NCBI GenBank assembly: GCA_026129385.1
Contig: JAHCIE010000232.1
Location: forward strand, 1-5,635
DNA from: Anaerolineae bacterium
GTDB taxonomy: Bacteria; Chloroflexota; Anaerolineae; Epilineales; JAHCIE01
DNA: 5,635 bases
Direction: 5' to 3'
Shown: piece after piece, positions 1 through 5,273 of the stretch
Position numbering within the stretch: position 1 is the first letter of the stretch
How the letters are laid out: each line of letters starts with the position of its first letter
The notes under the pieces: generated by a model
Databases searched by the model: none
The model's input: the letters and a program-made list of their open reading frames with translations, nothing else
What the model was told of the DNA's origin: nothing
Program-made: the position numbers and the translations under genes

Positions 1-395
1 CACGCCGACGCCGACGAACACGCGGACCCATACACCGACGCCAACGCCAACGCCGACTAACACGGCGACGGCGACGCTGACCAGTACGCCGACGCCGACG
101 TTGACGATCACGCCGATATCAACCATCCTGACCGCGACTCCGTCGGCGACGGTGACCAACACGCCGACGCCGACGGCGACGCCCACCTATCCTTGCATCA
201 TAGTCACGCCGACGAACACACCCGAAGGCGGCCCGACGCCGACGCCGGAGAGCCCACATCTGACGCCGGTGACGCCGACACCCACGCAGCCCATCTGCTG
301 GACGGTGACGCCCACGTCGACCCCCAGGCGCGACAGGACGCCGCAGCCGACCGAGACGCCGACGCTGCCTGCGCCAACGCCAACGACACCGGCCG
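1..395 (+). repeat. Degenerate 6-bp (ACGCCG) simple repeat encoding Thr-Pro dipeptides
   Basis: The stretch is built from imperfect copies of ACGCCG and ACGGCG with substitutions, most regular at 1-110 and 140-185 and decaying after about 200. The period of 6 nt keeps the reading frame, so copy-number change would alter linker length without a frameshift. The period and single-strand bias make every frame look partly open, which is why long false frames appear on both strands here. It is a coding microsatellite, not a CRISPR array: there are no spacers and the unit is far too short. Confidence 0.85.
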
Positions 396-862
396 CTTTG
401 GTAACGGTTATCCCGCCCGCCCTGCTGCCCGTCACGGGTGACCGCCCGACGGCGGACGGACGTGGGGCCGATATGGCGGCCGCGATTGGCGGCTGGAGCG
501 CGGTGCGTGGCTGGCTGGGTATTGACGGTCGGGTTATCTCCCTCGACTCGGACGCCACCACCCGCGTGTTCACGAAGTCGCTACGGCGGTCGGCTATGGC
601 TACCGTCGGCGCGCAGGGTGAGGTGCGACTGACCTGGAACTACGATGCTCTTCGCCAGTGGCCGCAGCCTACGGCGGGCGACGCGCTGTCCTTCGCCATC
701 GGCGACCAGCGCGCCACCTACCGCGTCAAGCTGGTGGATGTGGTTCCTGCGAACTGGGAGGCGCTGGCTCTCAACGGTGTTGGGCGCGACGATCTCGTCA
801 TTGTCGTCTCGGCCGGAGCGACGCGCCTCATCATCTGGGCCATGCCCGTCGAGCGCACGTAA
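1..862 (+). CDS. Partial protein: Thr-Pro-rich linker plus C-terminal domain with faint sortase-like pattern (5' end outside window)
   Basis: The reading frame is open from the left edge (first full codon at nt 2) to the TAA at 860-862, giving 286 visible residues. The TTG at 101 lies inside the repeat and has no ribosome binding site, so it is Leu and not a start; the true start is upstream. Residues 1 to about 135 are a low-complexity linker with Thr at nearly every second position, typical of extracellular, often glycosylated, spacers in Chloroflexota surface proteins. It contains two Cys 34 residues apart. LPVTG follows at residues 142-146 (nt 425-439), then about 140 residues of ordinary globular composition. 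The end of that domain has the order 'GD..SF', 'TYRV', 'LVIVVS', 'TRLIIWA', which resembles the last strands of a sortase barrel. Ser270 sits where the catalytic Cys would be, and Arg275 where the catalytic Arg would be. No membrane segment is visible. The protein is probably exported (inference). The domain assignment is weak, and the protein could equally be an unknown surface protein. Confidence 0.7.
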   Translation, partial: TPTPTNTRTHTPTPTPTPTNTATATLTSTPTPTLTITPISTILTATPSATVTNTPTPTATPTYPCIIVTPTNTPEGGPTPTPESPHLTPVTPTPTQPICWTVTPTSTPRRDRTPQPTETPTLPAPTPTTPAALVTVIPPALLPVTGDRPTADGRGADMAAAIGGWSAVRGWLGIDGRVISLDSDATTRVFTKSLRRSAMATVGAQGEVRLTWNYDALRQWPQPTAGDALSFAIGDQRATYRVKLVDVVPANWEALALNGVGRDDLVIVVSAGATRLIIWAMPVERT

Positions 863-866
863 CCCC

Positions 867-888
867 CCGGCCGCGACCGCGCGGCCGG
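867..888 (+). terminator. GC-rich hairpin just after the stop codon (first of two)
   Basis: CCGGCCGCG (867-875) and CGCGGCCGG (880-888) are perfect 9-bp complements around a 4-nt loop, beginning 4 nt after the TAA of the upstream gene. There is no T-run after it. It probably helps end transcription or protects the mRNA 3' end, acting together with the next hairpin. The structure is read directly; the function is inferred. Confidence 0.5.
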
Positions 889-902
889 CGACTGGGAACG
901 CG

Positions 903-947
903 AACGGGGCTTTCTCTCACCGCCGCGACGGTGGAGAAAGCCCCGTT
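903..947 (+). terminator. Long hairpin, likely terminator between the surface-protein gene and the gat operon
   Basis: AACGGGGCTTTCTC (903-916) is perfectly complementary to GAGAAAGCCCCGTT (934-947). After a one-base bulge (T917), CACCG (918-922) pairs with CGGTG (929-933), leaving a 6-nt loop: 19 bp in all. The tail is only GTTGCTTGG, without a real T-run, so this is a stem-only terminator at best. It lies between a finished gene and a strong promoter, which supports a role in insulating the two units. Because the stem is symmetric it could act in either direction. Confidence 0.6.
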
Positions 948-979
948 GCTTGGATAGCCTGACGCAGCCAGGAGGCATG

Positions 980-1008
980 TTGCCGTCGTCTGAGGGGCAT
1001 GCTATAAT
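980..1008 (+). promoter_or_regulatory. Sigma-70-type promoter of the gat operon
   Basis: The -35 box TTGCCG (980-985, 4 of 6 matches) is followed by exactly 17 nt and a perfect -10 TATAAT (1003-1008). TG at 1000-1001 one base before the -10 makes it an extended -10. A perfect TATAAT is rare by chance in DNA this GC-rich. Transcription should begin near 1014-1016, leaving a leader of only about 16 nt before the gatC ATG at 1031. Confidence 0.8.
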
Positions 1009-1030
1009 AGGCCGAGGAGGCGATTGACCT

Positions 1031-1318
1031 ATGGCTCTCGACAGGGCGGCTGTGGAGCATGTGGCAGAGCTGGCGAAGCTCGGCTTGAGTGAGGACGAGC
1101 TGGTGATGTTCGCCGAGCAACTCTCCGCCATTCTGGATTACGCCGCGATTCTGCAGCGTTTGGATACCAGCGCCATCCTGCCCACCGCTTCGGTGGGCGG
1201 CCTGGAGAACGTGATGCGCGACGATGTCGTGACGCCGAGCCTCTCCCAGGAGGATGTGCTGGCGAATGCGCCACATCGCCACGCGGGTCAGTTTCAGGTG
1301 CCGGCGATTCTCGACTGA
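1031..1318 (+). CDS. gatC: Aspartyl/glutamyl-tRNA amidotransferase subunit C
   Basis: GatC is the small subunit of the cytoplasmic GatCAB amidotransferase. It wraps around GatA, holds it to GatB, and helps convert misacylated Glu-tRNA(Gln) or Asp-tRNA(Asn) to Gln-tRNA or Asn-tRNA. The 95-residue length is normal for the family. Recognisable landmarks are the N-terminal helical segment 'VEHVAELAKLGLSEDEL' (residues 8-24), the helix 'FAEQLSAILDYAAILQRLDT' (27-46), and the C-terminal signature 'LENVMRDDVVTPSL' leading to 'ANAP' and the final 'FQVPAILD'. The ATG is supported by GAGGAGG at 1014-1020, 10 nt upstream, and by the promoter just before it. It is first in the operon, with gatA following after a short gap. 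Nothing is missing. Confidence 0.95.
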   Translation: MALDRAAVEHVAELAKLGLSEDELVMFAEQLSAILDYAAILQRLDTSAILPTASVGGLENVMRDDVVTPSLSQEDVLANAPHRHAGQFQVPAILD

Positions 1319-1386
1319 TTCCCTACGTCGTGTCTGGACTGGTCGCTGTTGCCGTTCCTCGCCCTCCTTACTAGGATGACGTTACT

Positions 1387-1390
1387 GGAG
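1387..1390 (+). promoter_or_regulatory. Ribosome binding site that decides the gatA start
   Basis: GGAG at 1387-1390 lies 6 nt before GTG 1397. Two earlier in-frame starts are possible: TTG 1349, with no purine-rich site before it, and ATG 1376, with only AGG touching the codon. The GTG has the best-spaced site and gives an N-terminus of family length. Confidence 0.55.
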
Positions 1391-1396
1391 TCCTGT

Positions 1397-2881
1397 GTGG
1401 AACCCTACACGTTCACCGTGCAATCTGCCCAGGCGGCGCTCCAGGCGGGTCGCCTGTCCTCGGTCGATTTGACTACCAGCGTGCTCGACCGCATTTACAG
1501 GGTCGACAATAGTGTGCGCGCCTATCTTGCTGTCACGCCGGAGGTGGCGCTGGAGCAGGCGGCCGAGGCTGACAAACGCCGGGCCGAGGGTGACACTTCG
1601 CCGCTACTGGGCATCCCCTTCGCCCTCAAGGATATTGTCTCGACGGCCGGTATCACCACCACCTGCGGATCGCGGATGCTGGCCGAGTACGTCCCACCCT
1701 ACGATGCTACCGCCTACCGCCGCCTGCGCACGGCGGGGGCCGTCCTCTTGGGCAAGACCAACATGGACGAGTTCGCCATGGGCTCGTCTACTGAGAACTC
1801 GGCCTTCTTTCCCACCGCCAACCCCTGGGACCTGTCGCGCGTGCCGGGCGGCTCTAGTGGCGGGTCAGCGGCGGCGGTCGCGGCCGATGAGGCGCTGTTC
1901 GCGATTGGTACAGATACCGGCGGCAGCATTCGCCAACCCGCGTCGCTAGTCGGCATCGTGGGCCTGCGGCCTACGTATGGCCGCGTATCACGCTATGGGT
2001 TGGTGGCCTTCGGCTCTTCGCTGGACCAGATTGGCCCTCTGACGCGAACAGTTACGGATGCTGCGCTCGTCTTGGGCGCGCTGGCGGGATACGACGCCCT
2101 GGACTCGACCTCGGTCGATGTACCTGTGCCCGACTATCGCCGCGCCCTGAGCGGCGATGTCCGAGGCCTGCGGGTGGCCGTGCCGCGTGAGTATTTCGTC
2201 GATGGTATGGAGCCGGGCGTCGCCGCGGCGGTGCGGGCTGCAATCGATGGCCTTGCTAGCCTGGGCGCAGAAATTGGCGAGGTGTCGCTGCCTCACACTG
2301 AGTACGCGCTTCCGACGTACTACCTGATCGCGCCCGCCGAGGCATCGGCCAATCTGGCCCGCTATGATGGGGTGCGTTTCGGACTCTCGGCTGAGCAACC
2401 CATCGACGTGTGGGATCTGTTCCGCCGCACCCGAGACGAGGGCTTCGGCTCCGAGGTAAAGCGGCGCATCATGCTGGGTACCTACGCCCTCTCGGCCGGC
2501 TACTACGATGCCTACTATCGCAAGGCTCAGCAGGCGCGGACTCTCATTAAGCGGGACTTCGACCGCGTCTTTGCCGAGTATGACGTGGTGGTGGCTCCGA
2601 CGTCACCCGTGGCGGCGTTCCCCCTGGGGGCGCGCGTTGACGACCCCCTGCAAATGTACCTGGCCGACATCTTCACACTGAGCGTCAACCTGGCCGGGCT
2701 GTGCGGGATGTCGGTTCCATGCGGGTTCTCTGACGGGCTGCCAGTGGGGCTGCAAATTATCGGGCCAGCCTTCGGCGAGGCGAAGCTCCTGCAAGTCGGT
2801 TACGCCTACGAGCAGGCGACGCCCTGGCATACCATGAAGCCGTCGCTCACGGCCGCGGAGGTGGAGACGGCCGAGTCGTAG
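1397..2881 (+). CDS. gatA: Aspartyl/glutamyl-tRNA amidotransferase subunit A (amidase)
   Basis: GatA is the glutaminase subunit of GatCAB. It hydrolyses glutamine and sends the ammonia through a channel to GatB, where the tRNA-bound Glu or Asp is amidated. From GTG 1397 it is 494 residues, normal for GatA. The amidase-signature Ser-cisSer-Lys triad is intact: Lys78 in 'GIPFALKD', Ser153 in 'PGGSSGGSA' and Ser177 in 'GTDTGGSIRQP'. These positions are one residue lower than in the Staphylococcus aureus enzyme as I recall it (79, 154, 178), which supports the GTG start. The C-terminal 'SVPCGFSDGLPVGLQIIGP' is typical of GatA and not of unrelated amidases. Starts at TTG 1349 or ATG 1376 would add 16 or 7 residues. 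It sits 78 nt after gatC, as expected for co-transcription, and is followed by a hairpin starting at the base after its stop. Confidence 0.95.
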   Translation: MEPYTFTVQSAQAALQAGRLSSVDLTTSVLDRIYRVDNSVRAYLAVTPEVALEQAAEADKRRAEGDTSPLLGIPFALKDIVSTAGITTTCGSRMLAEYVPPYDATAYRRLRTAGAVLLGKTNMDEFAMGSSTENSAFFPTANPWDLSRVPGGSSGGSAAAVAADEALFAIGTDTGGSIRQPASLVGIVGLRPTYGRVSRYGLVAFGSSLDQIGPLTRTVTDAALVLGALAGYDALDSTSVDVPVPDYRRALSGDVRGLRVAVPREYFVDGMEPGVAAAVRAAIDGLASLGAEIGEVSLPHTEYALPTYYLIAPAEASANLARYDGVRFGLSAEQPIDVWDLFRRTRDEGFGSEVKRRIMLGTYALSAGYYDAYYRKAQQARTLIKRDFDRVFAEYDVVVAPTSPVAAFPLGARVDDPLQMYLADIFTLSVNLAGLCGMSVPCGFSDGLPVGLQIIGPAFGEAKLLQVGYAYEQATPWHTMKPSLTAAEVETAES

Positions 2882-3024
2882 CGGAGCCGACCGGCTCCGG
2901 TTGCACGGAGCAGCCGGTGACGTGGGGCCGAGTATTCAGGCGCAGGGCAAGGGGCTTGCTTCGGTTGGGCTGTTCCCGCGCCGTGGCGCACAGCAGCAGC
3001 GAAACGCGGGGAGGCGTTTCACGC
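2882..3024 (+). promoter_or_regulatory. Structured 143-nt leader between gatA and the nucleotidyltransferase
   Basis: No gene fits here. The stretch holds several inverted repeats. Hairpin A is CGGAGCC/GGCTCCG at 2882-2888 and 2893-2899. Competing hairpin B is ACCGG plus CTCCG (2890-2899) pairing with CGGAG (2906-2910) and CCGGT (2914-2918) across a 3-nt bulge. Small stems are GCAAG/CTTGC (2947-2959) and GCGC/GCGC (2978-2989). Last is the Shine-Dalgarno hairpin at 3001-3020. I see no credible promoter: TTGCAC at 2901 has no properly spaced -10. It resembles a cis-acting RNA region but matches no riboswitch class I can recognise. Confidence 0.4.
3001..3020 (+). promoter_or_regulatory. Hairpin presenting the Shine-Dalgarno sequence of the nucleotidyltransferase gene in its loop
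   Basis: GAAACGC (3001-3007) and GCGTTTC (3014-3020) form a perfect 7-bp stem. The loop is GGGGAG (3008-3013), which with the next G is the Shine-Dalgarno sequence, 10 nt upstream of ATG 3025. The stem ends 4 nt before the start codon. This presentation could favour or gate ribosome binding. The pairing is read directly; the effect is inferred. Confidence 0.5.
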
Positions 3025-4014
3025 ATGCAAGTCATCATTCCCCTGGCGGGGCGCGGCACCCGACTCCAGCCCCATACCTTCACCAAGCCCAAGCCGCTGG
3101 TGACGTGCGCTGGCAAGCCGGTCCTCGGCCACATCCTCGACAAGCTGGAGGATGTGCCGGTCGAGGAGATTATCTTCATTGTCGGCCACCTGGGCGAGCA
3201 AATTGAGCAGTACGTCGAACCCAACTATGACTTTCCGGCTCGCTACGTGGTGCAGGAGGAGCTCAAGGGGCAGGCCCATGCGCTGCGCCTGGCGCGCGAT
3301 TGCGTTCACAGTGATGTTCTCATCATCTTCGTGGACACGATATTCGAGGCAGACCTGGCGAGACTGACGGCCGCCACATCTGAGGGCGTCATCTACGTCA
3401 AGGAGGTCGACGACCCGCGTCGCTTTGGCGTGGTCGTCACGGACGACGATGGCTACATCACCCGCTTCGTGGAGAAGCCCGCCACGCCGGTGTCGAATCT
3501 CGCGGTGATTGGCGTGTACTATATTCGCGACTATACCGCGCTGTTCGATGCCATCGACGAACTGATTGAGCGCGACATTCAGACCAAAGGCGAGTATTTC
3601 CTGGCCGATGCGCTCCAGTTGATGGTCGAGAAAGGGGCGCGCTTTGAGGCGTGGCCCGTGCCGGTGTGGGAGGATTGCGGCACGCCCGAAGCGCTGCTAC
3701 ACAGTAATCGCTACCTGTTGGAGAATGGCCGCGCCAATGGCGATGCCCATCGTTATCCTACCTCGGTCATCGTGCCGCCTGTGTTCATTCACCCGACGGC
3801 GCGCGTCGATAGTGCGGTGATCGGTCCGTACGCGACACTGGCCGCGAATGTCGAGGTGAGCAACGCTATCATTCGCGACTCGATTGTCGATGAGGATAGT
3901 ATCATCCGAGACACGATTCTGGACCAGTCGCTGATCGGCAAGCGAGCCTATGTCGCAGGCCAGCATCAGCGCGTCAATGTGGGCGACGCCGCCAGCATCG
4001 ATTTTGGGGCGTAG
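3025..4014 (+). CDS. Sugar-phosphate nucleotidyltransferase with C-terminal left-handed beta-helix
   Basis: Enzymes of this family join a sugar 1-phosphate to an NTP, releasing pyrophosphate and an activated NDP-sugar for polysaccharide or glycan synthesis in the cytoplasm. The protein has 329 residues. The N-terminal Rossmann-like domain carries the nucleotide loop 'PLAGRGTRLQP' (6-16) and 'TKPKPL' (20-25). Asp104 in 'FVDTIF' corresponds to the usual metal or sugar-site Asp. 'EKP' (150-152) and 'WEDCGTPEALL' (215-225) are further family landmarks. Residues about 252-312 form hexapeptide-like repeats such as 'AVIGPYATL' and 'SIVDEDSIIRDTILD', indicating a short beta-helix. The closest relatives are probably glucose-1-phosphate thymidylyl- or uridylyltransferase-type enzymes, but the substrate cannot be fixed from sequence alone. 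ATG 3025 is chosen because the fold begins there and GGGGAGG (3008-3014) precedes it. An in-frame GTG at 2917 would add 36 basic, unconserved-looking residues. Confidence 0.9.
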   Translation: MQVIIPLAGRGTRLQPHTFTKPKPLVTCAGKPVLGHILDKLEDVPVEEIIFIVGHLGEQIEQYVEPNYDFPARYVVQEELKGQAHALRLARDCVHSDVLIIFVDTIFEADLARLTAATSEGVIYVKEVDDPRRFGVVVTDDDGYITRFVEKPATPVSNLAVIGVYYIRDYTALFDAIDELIERDIQTKGEYFLADALQLMVEKGARFEAWPVPVWEDCGTPEALLHSNRYLLENGRANGDAHRYPTSVIVPPVFIHPTARVDSAVIGPYATLAANVEVSNAIIRDSIVDEDSIIRDTILDQSLIGKRAYVAGQHQRVNVGDAASIDFGA

Positions 4015-4055
4015 TCGCTCGTTGGGCTGCTCATTCATGAAGCCACGTCTTACCC

Positions 4056-4062
4056 AGGAGGT
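4056..4062 (+). promoter_or_regulatory. Strong ribosome binding site with short spacing before the aminotransferase
   Basis: AGGAGGT is a seven-base match to the 16S tail complement, but only 3 nt separate it from ATG 4066. TTG 4069, the next codon, would have 6 nt. ATG remains the preferred start, with the choice changing only one residue. Confidence 0.6.
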
Positions 4063-4065
4063 CGC

Positions 4066-5238
4066 ATGTTGACCCGTACCAGTCGCATCAGTCGCCGCGT
4101 CGAGGCCGTGCCGCCGTCGGGCATCCGCAAGTTCTTCGACATTGCCGCCACCATGAAGGATGTCATTTCGCTGGGCATCGGTGAACCTGATTTTGTTACG
4201 CCCACCGCCATCAGCGAGGCGGGCATCCAATCCATTCGCGACGGCTTCACGGGCTACACATCTAATTCGGGTACGCTCGACCTGCGCGAGGCCATCTCCG
4301 ATCATCTACAGGCGATGTACGGGCTGCGCTACGACCCGGAGCACGAGATTCTGGTGACGGTGGGCGTCTCCGAGGCGCTCCATCTCGCCATGATTGCGGC
4401 CTTGGAGGAAGGCGACGAGGTCATCTTTCCCCAGCCGTCCTACGTGGCTTACCCGGCCGCGATTCACTTCGCCGGCGCGACGCCGGTCGCCGTGGCCACC
4501 CATGTCGAGAACGAGTTCCAGTTGACGGCCGAGGCCGTCGAGGCGGCCATTACACCGCGCACGCGCATGCTGCTCATCGGCTACCCCAACAACCCCACGG
4601 GGGCGGTGATGACCCGCGAGCGGCTGGCAGAGTTGGCCGCCGTGGCGGAGCGGCACGATCTCCTGGTGGCGTCGGACGAGATCTACGACCGGCTCGTGTA
4701 TGGCGTGACGCATACCAGCTTTCCGGCTCTGGCCGGCATGCGTGACCGCACCCTATTGCTCGGTGGCTTCTCCAAGGCGTATGCCATGACCGGCTGGCGC
4801 ATCGGCTATGCGTGCGGCCCCGCTGACCTCATCGGCGCGATGCGCAAAGTTCACCAATACATCATCATGTCCGCGCCCACCTCGGCCCAATATGCGGCCG
4901 CGTATGCCCTGCGTCACGGCGAGGCGGAGGTGCAGCGCATGGTCGCCGCCTACGATCAGCGGCGGCGGCTCATCGTCGATAGCCTCAACGGTATGGGCTT
5001 GCCCACCTTCGAGCCGCACGGCGCGTTCTATTGCTTCCCCGACATCCGTAGCACGGGTCTGACCGACAGCGACTTCTCCGAGCGGCTCATCATGGAGGAG
5101 CGCGTGGCGGCAGTGCCGGGTAGCGCGTTTGGCGAGTGTGGCGCAGGGTACGTTCGCATGGCATACACCGCCTCCCTGACACAAATCGGGGAGGCCCTGG
5201 AGCGCATCGACCGTTTCGTGCGCCGCGTGCGCGACTAG
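4066..5238 (+). CDS. PLP-dependent class I/II aminotransferase (aspartate aminotransferase-like)
   Basis: This fold-type I enzyme transfers an amino group between an amino acid and a 2-oxo acid using pyridoxal phosphate, in the cytoplasm. At 390 residues it has full family length. Visible landmarks in order are 'GIGEPDF' (37-43), Tyr64 in 'GYTSNSGT', Tyr126 in 'PQPSY', Asn176 in 'YPNNPTGAV', Asp204 and Tyr207 in 'ASDEIYD', and the Schiff-base Lys237 in 'GGFSKAYAMTGWRIGY'. Arg245 is the phosphate-binding residue, and Arg364 in 'GYVRMAY' binds the substrate alpha-carboxylate. All key residues are present, so it should be active. The pattern fits the gamma subgroup of class I (AspC/PatA-like), which covers Asp, aromatic and N-acetyl-diaminopimelate substrates. 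No specific gene name is justified. It lies 51 nt after the nucleotidyltransferase and 35 nt before gatB, so co-transcription is likely. Confidence 0.92.
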   Translation: MLTRTSRISRRVEAVPPSGIRKFFDIAATMKDVISLGIGEPDFVTPTAISEAGIQSIRDGFTGYTSNSGTLDLREAISDHLQAMYGLRYDPEHEILVTVGVSEALHLAMIAALEEGDEVIFPQPSYVAYPAAIHFAGATPVAVATHVENEFQLTAEAVEAAITPRTRMLLIGYPNNPTGAVMTRERLAELAAVAERHDLLVASDEIYDRLVYGVTHTSFPALAGMRDRTLLLGGFSKAYAMTGWRIGYACGPADLIGAMRKVHQYIIMSAPTSAQYAAAYALRHGEAEVQRMVAAYDQRRRLIVDSLNGMGLPTFEPHGAFYCFPDIRSTGLTDSDFSERLIMEERVAAVPGSAFGECGAGYVRMAYTASLTQIGEALERIDRFVRRVRD

Positions 5239-5262
5239 CCGCCCGCCACGCTTCACGACCGT

Positions 5263-5268
5263 AAGGGG
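5263..5268 (+). promoter_or_regulatory. Ribosome binding site fixing the GTG start of gatB
   Basis: AAGGGG lies 5 nt before GTG 5274. The GTG at 5272 is in another frame and does not lead into the GatB sequence. The GTG at 5274 opens directly into 'DYEIVIGLE', the family N-terminus. Confidence 0.7.
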
Positions 5269-5273
5269 CACGT

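Noticed and set aside
101..103. TTG as the start of the first gene
   Set aside because: The same frame is open to the left edge, with uninterrupted Thr-X repeats before it and no Shine-Dalgarno. It is an internal Leu.
1..200. CRISPR array or satellite DNA
   Set aside because: The unit is 6 bp, there are no spacers, and the repeat is translated cleanly in one frame that continues into a globular domain.
425..439. LPVTG as a cell-wall sorting signal for this protein
   Set aside because: A sorting signal needs a hydrophobic segment and basic tail right after it near the C-terminus. Here about 140 soluble-looking residues follow.
187..573. 128-codon open frame on the - strand, rich in Val-Gly
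   Set aside because: It is the mirror of the Thr-Pro repeat: the 6-bp period keeps several frames open. It has no ribosome binding site and its content follows from the + strand gene.
718..1282. Two overlapping - strand frames (718-1131 and 917-1282)
   Set aside because: They run across the hairpins, the promoter and gatC, show no family features and have no ribosome binding site. They are shadows of GC-rich coding DNA.
1988..2398. 136-codon - strand frame inside gatA, and similar - strand frames inside the nucleotidyltransferase and aminotransferase genes
   Set aside because: All lie opposite well-supported genes, and their composition is explained by the codon bias of the + strand.
2901..2938. 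Internal promoter (TTGCAC with TATTCA) before the nucleotidyltransferase
   Set aside because: The spacing is 26 nt and the -35 match is poor, so it does not form a usable promoter.
2917..3024. N-terminal extension of the nucleotidyltransferase from GTG 2917
   Set aside because: The 36 extra residues are Arg-rich and lack a domain or signal peptide. The nucleotide-binding fold starts at ATG 3025, which has its own Shine-Dalgarno.
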